From positions 314,747-378,746 of the forward strand of contig NZ_JAFFPR010000050.1 in NCBI RefSeq assembly GCF_016918735.1: 64,000 nucleotides of DNA, given 5' to 3'. Positions 54,808 through 62,777 of the stretch are shown in pieces. The notes under the pieces are model-generated. The model worked only from the letters and a program-made list of their open reading frames with translations. It was not told the DNA's origin and ran no database searches. Both the position numbers and the translations under genes were made by a program. The first letter of the stretch is position 1; each line of letters begins with the position of its first letter. Source of the stretch: Leptospira abararensis. Lineage in GTDB: Bacteria > Spirochaetota > Leptospiria > Leptospirales > Leptospiraceae.

Positions 54808-57066
54808 TTAAGAGTTTACCTTTAGGGAATGGGAATCGTTTTCTAAACGTAATACTTGGTCCATTTGAGAAAGAACATTTGGTGATTTGGAAACAACGAG
54901 TAGTGTCCAGTCTCTATTCTTTTGTAACAAAACTTTGAGAGAAGCCGATAAAAGATGCGGTGGTAATTGGTCTAAGTTTCCGTCGATTAACAAGAGTTTT
55001 GGTTTCCCAACGATCGCACGGGCTAAGGAGAGGATTGTTGTTTGGATATTGTCAAAGGGATGACCAAAAGTTAAAAGTGGAGTGTGAATTCCATTTGGTA
55101 AAGATTGGATTGTTTCCCAAATTCCCAGTTCGTCTAAGAGTTCTCTGATTTCGATGAGAGAAATTTCTTCTCTTCCGACTCGAATGTTTTCCAGGATGGT
55201 TCCTTCGAAAATTTCATTTCCTCGGATTAAATAAGTAACAGAATGAATTTGTTCTTTGGAAACTTCATGTATGTTTTGGTGGTTGTATTCGACAACGCCC
55301 GATGTAGGTGTTCTTAGACCACATAATAGATCTAAGAGGATGTGTGCGTCATAGGGAGTGTTAGAAGAAACGCCGATGGATTTGCCTGCTGGGACCTTCC
55401 ATTGGAATTGATGAAAGATTTTATGGCCATTAGATAAGGAATAATGAATTCCAGACATTTGCACTTGGATCGGGCCACTCGGAATTTCAAATTCTACGGT
55501 TTTTACAGGGATTGTAGGTAAGTGGAAAACAGAATTGATTTTGTCAACGGCTGCGATCAAACTATAAAAACTATCCAACTGTTTTCCAAATTTGGATATA
55601 TCGCTAAGAACTTTGGCGATCACAAGTTCCGCTGCGACGAGTTGACCAATGGTAAGCTGTCTATGGATGACTAAATATCCACCTAATCCAAGTACAATGG
55701 CACTTGCAAAAGCTTGAATTCCTACAAGACCAATGATTTGGCGAATGTAATTATAAAAATATTTTTTTCTAGCATATAAATAGTCCCTAATTAAAGAATC
55801 AGCTCGGTCCAGGGCAAAATTAGATCCAAAGCTTGAGTGGAATAGGGCGGAATGTCTTGATATTTCCTCCAACCAAGCGGCCACTTTATATTTTTCTTTT
55901 GATATTCTGATATAGTTTTCGGCAGCAGGTTTTCCCAATCGATAGATAACCCAGTACCCACCGATGAGTAAAATGATAAAGGAAAATACGATAAAGATGG
56001 GATGATAGAAAGAAATCAAAATAAAACCGATTACCGTCGTTAATACAACAGAAAGTCCATCCACGAGAAGTGAATGAATAGACTTTTGAATGGTCATAGT
56101 ATCAAAAAATCGATTCACAAGCTCAGGGTTGTGATGTTTGTCTAAGACATCTTGACGAATTTTTGGAAATTTAGCAGCGAACTCAGTTGCGATTCTCACG
56201 AAAACACGTCTCTGTAAAATTTCCACGACGTAGATTTGGATGGTTTGCATCGCACCTGCAAATCCAAGAAAAAATACAACTAACAGAGTTAATATGATGA
56301 CAGGTTGAATCATCACTCCAAAGGCTACTATATTCACAAGGGAGGAAGTGGCTACGGGAACAACAAGGGAAAGAATTCCAATTCCCACTCCATAGATAAA
56401 TACAATCCAAACATCTTTAGATTCCATTTGAATCAAATGGAAGATTTGTTTTAGAGCATTTTTAACAGCAGAATCAGTCTTCGTTATTTCCTTGTTTGTT
56501 GAAAAAGGAAACGTAGGCTCTGCTATGAGCCAATCCACATAATCTTTATTTGATTTGATTCCGATGAGTTTAAATAATTCTTTTTCGGAATACCATTCCG
56601 ATTCGGCCTCTAAGTTATGCAGTGATTTGATTTGATAAGAGGAAGTTTGATAATTTAGGATCGCATAGAATTCGGGGATTGCACTTTCGTCGTTTAAAAT
56701 TTGAAATACAAACGGTGACTCCTCTGTGATATACGATTTTATGTCTTGTAATGTTTTTTGAACAATGTTTAGGCGGATTCGGTATTGATGTGAAGCAGCA
56801 AAAAGAAAATCATAAAAATTGTTTTTTGTCAGTTGTCTGAATTTGCTACGAAGCGAACGAAAACCTTCAATGATTTCACTTGGAACTGAATGAATATGTA
56901 AGGATTCCGATAAAAAATCCAAAACAGATTTTGCCAAATCTTCAAACGAAGAAAGTCTTATGGCAAGATTTTCTTCTTTTGGTTTGAAGAGTTGGTTTTT
57001 GAAATGAAATACCAACAAATGTATAAATTTTAACATGCGAATTGTGATTCGGGGATTAGACTCCAC
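54808..57066 (-). CDS. Type I secretion-like ABC exporter with degenerate ATPase motifs
   Basis: 752 residues. An N-terminal soluble part of about 220 residues precedes a six-helix ABC exporter domain (VWIVFIYGVGIGILSLVVPVA onward to about 520) and a C-terminal nucleotide-binding fold. The NBD keeps the overall sequence (PAGKSIGV, GLRTPTSGVVEYN, IFEGTILENIRVG, LSLARAIVGKPKLLLIDG) but Walker A is SSNTPYDA at about 567, the signature LSGGQ is FDNIQ at about 671, Walker B is followed by Gly instead of Glu at about 696, and the H-loop His is Lys at about 727. ATP hydrolysis is therefore doubtful. GTG start at 57066; ATG 57036 is possible. First gene of the HlyD/TolC operon. Confidence 0.85.
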   Translation of the reverse strand: MESNPRITIRMLKFIHLLVFHFKNQLFKPKEENLAIRLSSFEDLAKSVLDFLSESLHIHSVPSEIIEGFRSLRSKFRQLTKNNFYDFLFAASHQYRIRLNIVQKTLQDIKSYITEESPFVFQILNDESAIPEFYAILNYQTSSYQIKSLHNLEAESEWYSEKELFKLIGIKSNKDYVDWLIAEPTFPFSTNKEITKTDSAVKNALKQIFHLIQMESKDVWIVFIYGVGIGILSLVVPVATSSLVNIVAFGVMIQPVIILTLLVVFFLGFAGAMQTIQIYVVEILQRRVFVRIATEFAAKFPKIRQDVLDKHHNPELVNRFFDTMTIQKSIHSLLVDGLSVVLTTVIGFILISFYHPIFIVFSFIILLIGGYWVIYRLGKPAAENYIRISKEKYKVAAWLEEISRHSALFHSSFGSNFALDRADSLIRDYLYARKKYFYNYIRQIIGLVGIQAFASAIVLGLGGYLVIHRQLTIGQLVAAELVIAKVLSDISKFGKQLDSFYSLIAAVDKINSVFHLPTIPVKTVEFEIPSGPIQVQMSGIHYSLSNGHKIFHQFQWKVPAGKSIGVSSNTPYDAHILLDLLCGLRTPTSGVVEYNHQNIHEVSKEQIHSVTYLIRGNEIFEGTILENIRVGREEISLIEIRELLDELGIWETIQSLPNGIHTPLLTFGHPFDNIQTTILSLARAIVGKPKLLLIDGNLDQLPPHLLSASLKVLLQKNRDWTLLVVSKSPNVLSQMDQVLRLENDSHSLKVNS

Positions 57067-57113
57067 TTGACAAAACCTAGTTCTAGATTTTTTATTTTCC
57101 AGCAGAGGTTTCT

Positions 57114-57719
57114 ATGAAAATTTTTCATTCGATTTTGGTTCTAATCACACTCAGCGCAGCAGTACAATTGTCTGCGCAAGAAAATTGCACATACGAATAC
57201 GACCCATCGCAAACCTCTTTAGAGTGGACAGCGTTCAAATTTACGGAAAAAACAGGTGTTAAAGGTAAGTTCGATTCGATCAAAGTAGTCGGCAAACAAA
57301 AAGACAAATCAAAGTTTGGTGCGGTAAACTCTTTACAATTCCAAATTGATTCTTCTTCCGTCAACTCAGGTGTACCAGATCGGGATGGAAAAATTAAAAA
57401 ATTCTTTTTTGGTTCTGTGAAAGGAAATAAAAAAATCTCTGGATCCTTTTCTGATATTACCGCTGGTGAAACAGGGACTGCAAAATTAAATTTACGATTG
57501 GGAAATTCTAAAACATCAGTTCCTGTGAACTTTGTTTGGAAAGATGATGTAGTAGAAGTTACAGGGACTGTGGATGTAGTAACTCTTGGCTTGCAATCAG
57601 GTCTCGGTAAATTAAATGCCGAATGTAATGATTTACACAAAGGTTCTGATGGGGTAAGTAAACTTTGGCCGACTGTGGATGTGAAAGTAGTTTCAACACT
57701 AAAGAAAATTTGTAAATAG
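57114..57719 (+). CDS. YceI-family secreted protein
   Basis: 201 residues. A signal peptide (SILVLITLSAAVQLSAQ), then the YceI lipocalin-like barrel: TSLEWTAFKFTEKTGVKGKFDSI at the front and GTVDVVTLGLQSGL near the end. YceI-like proteins bind polyprenyl or other lipids in the periplasm. AGAGG stands before ATG 57114. It is divergent from the ABC exporter with 47 bases between and ends near the stem at 57734-57762. Confidence 0.88.
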   Translation: MKIFHSILVLITLSAAVQLSAQENCTYEYDPSQTSLEWTAFKFTEKTGVKGKFDSIKVVGKQKDKSKFGAVNSLQFQIDSSSVNSGVPDRDGKIKKFFFGSVKGNKKISGSFSDITAGETGTAKLNLRLGNSKTSVPVNFVWKDDVVEVTGTVDVVTLGLQSGLGKLNAECNDLHKGSDGVSKLWPTVDVKVVSTLKKICK

Positions 57720-57733
57720 TTTTAGATTCCAAA

Positions 57734-57762
57734 ATCGCTGCATAAATTTTATATGTAGCGAT
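57734..57762 (+). terminator. Terminator-like hairpin after yceI-like gene
   Basis: ATCGCTGCATA at 57734-57744 pairs with TATGTAGCGAT at 57752-57762 (one G-T pair) around a seven-base loop, 14 bases after the YceI stop; a moderately T-rich stretch follows. The 176-base gap holds no gene. Confidence 0.5.
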
Positions 57763-57895
57763 GTGTTGGATTTTGTATATTGAAATTCTATGAGACTGAA
57801 AGTCTTGGATTCATATTATAAAATTCGATTTTATCTTTTTCTTTTGTATCGATCGAAGATTTACGTTTAATAAATTATCTAGGAAAATGTTTTTT

Positions 57896-58285
57896 ATGAG
57901 TAAAGAGATCGAATCATATAACAAATCCCAATCCCCTTTGGAAAGAGATATTTGTAACATTCTCTATGAGGAAATCAATTTACATCTTCCCAAGGCTGAG
58001 AAGAAAATCTGGCATGCACACCCTGTTTGGTTTTTAGATGGCAACCCCATTGTTGGATATAGCAAACTAAAAAGTTGCATTCGTCTTCTCTTTTGGAGCG
58101 GGCAAACTTTCGAAGAGAAAGGATTAGAACCGGAGGGGAGTTTTAAGGCAGCAGAAGTTCGTTATACTGATGTTAGCCAAATCAATAAAAAAGATTTGAA
58201 ACGTTGGCTCGGTCAAGCAAAGAAAATCCAATGGGATTATAAAAACATAGTCAAACGAAAAGGTGTCCTCGAAAGATTGAAGTGA
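57896..58285 (+). CDS. DUF1801 family protein
   Basis: About 129 residues, single DUF1801 (YdhG-like) domain: EKKIWHAHPVWFLDGNPIVGYSKLK and LLFWSGQTFEEKGL are its landmarks. Function of the family is unknown; some members have been linked to iron or small-ligand binding. I prefer ATG 57896, 11 bases after AGGA, to the ATG at 57887, which is too close. Stand-alone gene. Confidence 0.8.
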   Translation: MSKEIESYNKSQSPLERDICNILYEEINLHLPKAEKKIWHAHPVWFLDGNPIVGYSKLKSCIRLLFWSGQTFEEKGLEPEGSFKAAEVRYTDVSQINKKDLKRWLGQAKKIQWDYKNIVKRKGVLERLK

Positions 58286-58368
58286 TAGAGATATTTTACT
58301 CAGATTGGATTTATTTTCTATTCCATTGGGAAACCAGATAAAAACGAATCAATAAGATAGGTAAATAT

Positions 58369-58818
58369 ATGTTCAATATGGAAACAAGGAAACTGTCAAA
58401 CAACGATCTCAAGCAGTTTATAGAACTTATTTCTGTTTTTGAAGATGTGTTTGAAATGAAAAATTTCCAAATGCCCAAGCAAAACTACCTCCAATCCCTT
58501 TTGGATCGGGATGATTTTTTTGTTTTTGTTTCTATATTGGAAGGTAAAGTTGTCGGGGGACTTACCGCATACCTTTTACGACAATACTATTCCGAAAAAC
58601 CTTTAGTTTATATTTATGATCTAGCAGTCCAAACTCATCTGCAAAGGAAAGGGATTGGTAAATCACTCATTACTTCCATTAACTCCTATTGCAAAGAAAA
58701 AGGGATGGAAGAAGTGTTTGTCCAAGCAGATTTAGCTGACGACTATGCATTGGATTTTTATAAGGCAACGGGTGGTCGTGCTGAGGATGTGGTGCATTTT
58801 TATTATCCGTTAGGATAG
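58369..58818 (+). CDS. GNAT acetyltransferase resembling AAC(3)-I
   Basis: 149 residues. The acetyl-CoA motif A is LAVQTHLQRKGIGKSLITSI. Flanking phrases VYIYDLAVQ, EEVFVQADLADDYALDFYKATGG and EDVVHFYYPLG match the aminoglycoside 3-N-acetyltransferase I family closely in order and spacing. True aminoglycoside activity is not shown by sequence alone; chromosomal relatives often have other substrates. ATAGG stands seven bases before ATG 58369; ATG 58378 is possible. Confidence 0.8.
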   Translation: MFNMETRKLSNNDLKQFIELISVFEDVFEMKNFQMPKQNYLQSLLDRDDFFVFVSILEGKVVGGLTAYLLRQYYSEKPLVYIYDLAVQTHLQRKGIGKSLITSINSYCKEKGMEEVFVQADLADDYALDFYKATGGRAEDVVHFYYPLG

Positions 58819-58917
58819 CGGTGGATTAAAAATGGGTTCTATATAAATGAATAACCAAAATAATCATTCATTGAATAGATCAATTTAAACCATTCTAATG
58901 ATTTTTTTAGCAGCATC

Positions 58918-59295
58918 TTGTTAGTTTCGGTTATATTCGGACTTGGTTGCAGTAGAAAGAAGCTGAGAGAGAAGCCGAATGATTATGAGGTAAACACAGC
59001 CAAACAGTATATTCAAACTTTTTTGAATATACATAATGAAAGTCAAAACCTTACTCGCCAATCAGAATTTGATACTCATCACAAAATCCAGTGTAAGAAC
59101 TTATATCTTTCTCATTATAAATTAGATATAGGAAACAAATTTCCAATTTATTGGTATTTGCAATTCAAATGTAAAAATTCAGAAAATACTTTTAGCATTG
59201 CCATAGATTATCAGGATTCGAATATAAAAAATGAATTAATCGTTAGGTATATTCAAGATGATTTCGATCTAAAAAGAAAGATAATTCATTGGTAA
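58918..59295 (+). CDS. Small putative lipoprotein, probable one-base frameshift at start
   Basis: As it stands the frame starts at TTG 58918 and gives MLVSVIFGLGCSRKK, too short for a signal peptide. An ATG at 58898 lies in the other frame after T7 at 58902-58908. With one more T the two join into MIFFSSILLVSVIFGLGC, an ordinary lipoprotein signal. The mature part, 115 residues, has two more Cys (HKIQCKNLY, FKCKNSENT) and no known domain. It may be a pseudogene, a slipped-strand switch, or a sequencing error. Confidence 0.5.
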   Translation: MLVSVIFGLGCSRKKLREKPNDYEVNTAKQYIQTFLNIHNESQNLTRQSEFDTHHKIQCKNLYLSHYKLDIGNKFPIYWYLQFKCKNSENTFSIAIDYQDSNIKNELIVRYIQDDFDLKRKIIHW

Positions 59296-59444
59296 GGAAA
59301 TCCAGAATTTCACCAAAATATTTTGAGAAAAGAATAGGTTAATTAAGGAGTAAAGTTGTATGCATATGCCATCAAATTTGCTCGGAACTATATTTCCTCA
59401 AAAGTCAAATCCATTTTAATGAATGCTGTGTTATCCATTCAACC

Positions 59445-59534
59445 CCGCGCCAGCGATAGTAGCGGAAATCCTTTCCCTGTTTGGTTCATTTTGCATCTTA
59501 AATCTCATTGGAAAGATCGGAGCGGATAGCGCGG
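59445..59534. other. GC-rich candidate structured element in 294-base gap
   Basis: The gap 59296-59589 holds no convincing gene, although a 19-codon frame at 59360-59419 has AAGGAG nine bases before its ATG. From 59443 the DNA becomes much more GC-rich than the surroundings. CCGCGC (59445-59450) can pair with GCGCGG (59529-59534) and, nested within, CTTTCC (59471-59476) with GGAAAG (59510-59515). The AGCGATAG and AGCGGATAG phrases near both arms look like repeats. An RNA structure or dispersed repeat is possible. Confidence 0.35.
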
Positions 59535-59589
59535 TCGTGATTGGAAAAAAAGTCTCATCATCTAACCGATGCGAGGCGCACCAGAGCAT

Positions 59590-60222
59590 TTAACCTGGGT
59601 TTTTTAAGGCAGGCATCACCACTTGGTCAATGAGTGCGATAAACAGTGTTTTGTCGGGAGGTTTTCGTTCGATAAGGGCGCGGTAGGTTGCCATCGAGTT
59701 TAGCACTTTACAAACAAGATCTACATTTGCTTTTTTAGAAATTTCTCCGCGATCCATGGCTCTTTGGATAAGGGTTCGGTTCATTTCAGTCCAAGGTCCA
59801 AAAATTTCAGTGATTCCTTTTTTTTCGATTTCTTCATCCAACCAAAATGTCCCAAGGCCTCCGAGTACTCGAAGTTTTGCGTTGGCTTCTTCCATCGAAT
59901 GGGGTTTGAGGATGGCTAAAAAATCATTTCTAAGAGAACCTGTATCGGGAATTTTTTCGAGTTCTAACTGGTTACGATTCATCCAAATCAAAGCATCTTT
60001 GACAAGTTTGACTTTGGACGGCCAACGTCTGTAACAAGCTGCCTTTCCAGTACCAACTTTGATGGCGATTTTGTCCATCGTCATTCCATCAAACCCTTCT
60101 TCAGCAAGCATCTCAATAGTTGCTTTGAGAATGGAAGTATCCAGCGAGGGATCTCGTTTCCTCCCTAGTACCGGTGTTTGTGGGGCTTTTTTCGGAACTG
60201 TTTCTCTTTTTTTCTTTTCCAT
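59590..60222 (-). CDS. TetR-family transcriptional regulator
   Basis: 210 residues. A basic Lys-rich N-terminal tail precedes the TetR helix-turn-helix (ILKATIEMLAEEGFDGMTMDKIAIKVGTGKAACYRRWPSK pattern at about 30-75), then a TetR-C helical ligand-binding domain. It is divergent from the SDR gene and probably represses it; palindromes between the two genes are candidate operators. Confidence 0.9.
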   Translation of the reverse strand: MEKKKRETVPKKAPQTPVLGRKRDPSLDTSILKATIEMLAEEGFDGMTMDKIAIKVGTGKAACYRRWPSKVKLVKDALIWMNRNQLELEKIPDTGSLRNDFLAILKPHSMEEANAKLRVLGGLGTFWLDEEIEKKGITEIFGPWTEMNRTLIQRAMDRGEISKKANVDLVCKVLNSMATYRALIERKPPDKTLFIALIDQVVMPALKNPG

Positions 60223-60248
60223 TCGGATCTGATTATAACATACAAAAT

Positions 60249-60260
60249 GATTTCGAAATC
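60249..60260. promoter_or_regulatory. Candidate TetR operator (12-bp palindrome)
   Basis: GATTTCGAAATC is a perfect palindrome 27 bases upstream of the TetR start. It stands in the 200-base gap between tetR and the divergent SDR gene, where such regulators normally bind. Inference from position and symmetry only. Confidence 0.4.
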
Positions 60261-60352
60261 ATAGGGAACTATCTTTTTACCAATTTTTTTATTGACCAAA
60301 GAATTCCATATTTCCAATGTCCAAATACGAGACTGTATAGTTCCGATACTTA

Positions 60353-60362
60353 ACGGTACCGT
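60353..60362. promoter_or_regulatory. Second palindrome in tetR-SDR intergenic region
   Basis: ACGGTACCGT is a perfect 10-bp palindrome 61 bases upstream of the SDR start. In the same gap GGAACTAT (60265-60272) and ATAGTTCC (60337-60344) form a wide inverted repeat. Any of these could be the regulator site. Confidence 0.35.
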
Positions 60363-60422
60363 AAATACATATAGATCAAATTGAGTTTGGGCTATAGGTA
60401 AGATTTGAGTAGGAGAAAAAAG

Positions 60423-61190
60423 ATGGAATCAATGAATACACGCATTGCTCTCGTGACTGGGGCAAACCAAGGGATAGGGTTTCAAGTCGCTAAAGAATTG
60501 GCAGGGAAGGGGATGAAAGTCCTTCTCGGCTCACGTGACAAAAAAAGAGGGGAAACGGCGGCAAAAGAAATCGGGAATGGATCTGTCGCCATTCAATTGG
60601 ATGTCGCAGACCGGCAGTCGATCGCCGATGCGAGTGCGAGCATTCAAAAACAATTTGGTCACCTTGATGTTTTGGTAAACAATGCAGGAATTTCCAATAC
60701 CAGGATGCAAAAACTGGGTTTATCCATGCACGAGTACATGGCATCGACTCGGGCGAGTTTAACTTCGATTGATGAAATGCGAGTTGTTTGGGATACCAAT
60801 GTGTTTGGAGTCCTTGCCGTATACCAGGCGATGTTGCCACTGCTTCGGGAATCCAAAGATGCTCGTATCGTCAATGTATCTAGTACATTAGGTTCCCTCA
60901 GTTTAAATTCTGACCCTAACTCAGGTTATAGTTCCTTTTACAATCCTGTTTATGCGGCATCAAAAACAGCACTCAATGGAATCACACTATCGATGATGTT
61001 GGAATTGAAAGACACAACGATAAAGGTGAATTTGGTATCTCCTGGATTTACCAAATCGGCCCTAACCAATTTTGAAGGGTTTGAAAGTCTTGAGGATGGA
61101 GCACGGGAAGTGGTGAGGGTAGCCGCACTTGGACCAGAGGGACCAACCGGTACTTTTACGACTTGGGATAATGTTTCGGTTCCTTGGTAG
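60423..61190 (+). CDS. Short-chain dehydrogenase/reductase
   Basis: About 255 residues. NADP-binding TGANQGIGFQVAKELAG, NNAG at about 88, catalytic Ser (VNVSSTLGS) and YAASKTALNG. SDR similar to plant carbonyl reductase-type proteins; substrate unknown. Start ATG 60423 has TAGGAG eight bases upstream; an in-frame TTG at 60405 lies before this site and is unlikely. Divergent from TetR. Confidence 0.92.
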   Translation: MESMNTRIALVTGANQGIGFQVAKELAGKGMKVLLGSRDKKRGETAAKEIGNGSVAIQLDVADRQSIADASASIQKQFGHLDVLVNNAGISNTRMQKLGLSMHEYMASTRASLTSIDEMRVVWDTNVFGVLAVYQAMLPLLRESKDARIVNVSSTLGSLSLNSDPNSGYSSFYNPVYAASKTALNGITLSMMLELKDTTIKVNLVSPGFTKSALTNFEGFESLEDGAREVVRVAALGPEGPTGTFTTWDNVSVPW

Positions 61191-61240
61191 GAGGAAGCGA
61201 GGTATCTTTAAAATGAACCTAACTCCTGCTACCAAGTGCG

Positions 61241-61657
61241 TTAGGTTTTAGGCATTTTTTCAAATTTAGGAAGTGCCGGGTCGAGATGGTCCCAAGGGAA
61301 TCCACTCATAGTGTATGTTGCTGCTTGTGGTTTGTAGCGACTAGGATCATCAAGACTTGTGGCGTGCACTGTGAAAAGGTTTGGCATAGCAGCAAACGTC
61401 ATATAGACGGGAGAACCACATTGGGGACAAAAGCTATTCGTTTTGGTATTGCCACTGTCCCCAATCCTATCAAAATGTGCGGCTTCTCCTTCGAGTTTGA
61501 CGGCAGCTCGCGACGGAAAGGTTAGATACGATCCATGTCCGGTTCCGCTTATACGTTGGCAGTCTTTGCATTGGCAATCATTCATAAAGATAGGTTCATC
61601 AGAAATATCGTAACGGATGTTACCGCAAGCGCAGCCACCAGAATAGGGTAGATTCAT
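61241..61657 (-). CDS. GFA-family zinc protein (DUF636)
   Basis: 138 residues. Zinc ligands of the glutathione-dependent formaldehyde-activating family: GGCACGNIRY, CQCKDCQRISG and FCPQCGSPVY, all Cys pairs complete. Most members have unknown function; some take part in formaldehyde or small-molecule binding. GGAG stands before ATG 61657. Stand-alone gene in the accessory stretch. Confidence 0.88.
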   Translation of the reverse strand: MNLPYSGGCACGNIRYDISDEPIFMNDCQCKDCQRISGTGHGSYLTFPSRAAVKLEGEAAHFDRIGDSGNTKTNSFCPQCGSPVYMTFAAMPNLFTVHATSLDDPSRYKPQAATYTMSGFPWDHLDPALPKFEKMPKT

Positions 61658-61714
61658 ATTAGTTCTCCATGGATTTTAATTTTAATATCATATAATTTGT
61701 ATTATGTGATAACG

Positions 61715-62188
61715 CTAGTTTTCAGAAATGTGCCCGGCTAAAGGTCGACCAGATTCCAAGAATGTTTTGAGATTCGATAAAACACTAGGCCAACCGGAAG
61801 AGATCCCTGCAAACATTTGCGGATCTAAATCTTCGTGTGTCACCACCAAACGAACGAGTCCATTCGCGTAAGGTTCAATTTCAAATGTGACACGAGCATG
61901 TTTTGATTCTTCTTCCATTTCCTTAGGACGGGCCCAGGAGAGCACCAAACGGTGTGGAGGCGAACTTTCGAGAACCTTACCAATGATATCTACTGTTTTT
62001 GCTTCATCTACCTTTTCATGTTTCCAAACGGAACCTGGTTTCCAATCCGAAACATTGATATGTGCTGGGCTTTTTGCTAATGGATCCAACCAATACTTTT
62101 GTGTGATTTCTGGATCAATGATCGCACTCCAAACTTTTTCTGGTGTGCTGAGTATATACGTGACATAGACGAAACTATTTTTTTCCAT
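61715..62188 (-). CDS. SRPBCC/AHSA1-like domain protein
   Basis: 157 residues. YILSTPEKVWSAIIDPEITQKYWLDP at the front and LVRLVVTHEDLDPQMFAGISSGWPSVLSNL at the end match the AHSA1/START-like family. These small proteins bind hydrophobic ligands. GAAGGAG stands before ATG 62188. The start lies inside the ArsR gene (14-base overlap), a common ArsR-SRPBCC pairing. Confidence 0.88.
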   Translation of the reverse strand: MEKNSFVYVTYILSTPEKVWSAIIDPEITQKYWLDPLAKSPAHINVSDWKPGSVWKHEKVDEAKTVDIIGKVLESSPPHRLVLSWARPKEMEEESKHARVTFEIEPYANGLVRLVVTHEDLDPQMFAGISSGWPSVLSNLKTFLESGRPLAGHISEN

Positions 62189-62519
62189 CGTTTTCTCCTT
62201 CCAATTGCACCTTTAGGTCGTATAAAAACCCTAAGCGATTTTCTTCAAATTTGCGAACCCAACGTTCATAGACTTCATGGATCGGTACGGGATTGATGAA
62301 GTGGAGTTTCTCTCTCCCTTTCCAAACCACCGATACCAGATTGGCATTAATGAGGACTTCTATGTGTTGTGTTGCCGATTGTCTTTGCATATCGAGCCTT
62401 TCGCAAAGGGCAGAGAGAGTTTGGCCATTCTCGGCATACAGAATATCGAGTACTTTCCTGCGACTTGGATCCGCAAGCGCTTTGAATACTTTATCTGACC
62501 CTTCGATTTCTTTCGACAT
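62175..62519 (-). CDS. ArsR-family winged-helix repressor
   Basis: 114 residues: VFKALADPSRRKVLDILY, QTLSALCERLDMQRQSATQHIEVLINANLVSVVWKGREKLHF and the wing. No metal-binding Cys pair (ELCVCD motif) is seen, so a non-metal, ligand-responsive ArsR is likely. The SRPBCC protein overlaps at the end. A perfect palindrome upstream (62532-62551) is the probable operator. Confidence 0.9.
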   Translation of the reverse strand: MSKEIEGSDKVFKALADPSRRKVLDILYAENGQTLSALCERLDMQRQSATQHIEVLINANLVSVVWKGREKLHFINPVPIHEVYERWVRKFEENRLGFLYDLKVQLEGENDGKK

Positions 62520-62531
62520 GCAAGAATTATT

Positions 62532-62551
62532 ATGCAGGTAAATACCTGCAT
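62532..62551. promoter_or_regulatory. ArsR operator candidate, perfect 20-bp palindrome
   Basis: ATGCAGGTA (62532-62540), AA, TACCTGCAT (62543-62551). It begins 12 bases upstream of the ArsR ATG, right where a promoter or leader should be. ArsR proteins bind such symmetric sites, so autorepression is a reasonable inference. Confidence 0.65.
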
Positions 62552-62618
62552 GTCAAGGATGATTTTGGATTTGGTCAAGAAAAGGTTGGGGTTTAGAAAG
62601 GTAAGTTATGTCTCTTAA

Positions 62619-62627
62619 GGGGGGGGG
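62619..62627. repeat. Run of nine G residues
   Basis: G9 between the ArsR and nucleotidyltransferase genes, about 100 bases upstream of arsR. The 258-base gap (62520-62777) holds this run, the operator and the GC-rich block at 62719, but no gene. A homopolymer of this length is slippage-prone and also easy to misread. Confidence 0.5.
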
Positions 62628-62718
62628 TATCACTTTTGTTTTGAGGGTGTGGATGGGGAATTTATGTTTTTAAACGAATAGCGAGTATATCTAAACATAA
62701 GGCAAATTAATGTTCTTG

Positions 62719-62759
62719 CCGAGCGAAGGCGAAGTCCCAAAGCGAAGTGGTAGCGAGAG
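62719..62759. repeat. GC-rich intergenic repeat-like block
   Basis: GCCGAGCGAAGGCGAAGTCC and the following bases (AAAGCGAAGTGGTAGCGAGA) consist of GCGAAG-type units. The second half aligns with 8912-8930 near the HTH-ImmA/DUF4411 module. Likely a member of a dispersed intergenic family; the window alone cannot give its copy number. Confidence 0.45.
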
Positions 62760-62777
62760 ATATATTGTGTAAAAAAT

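Noticed and set aside
59360..59419. 19-codon frame with AAGGAG upstream
   Set aside because: Too short, with no recognisable sequence; mentioned only in the gap description.
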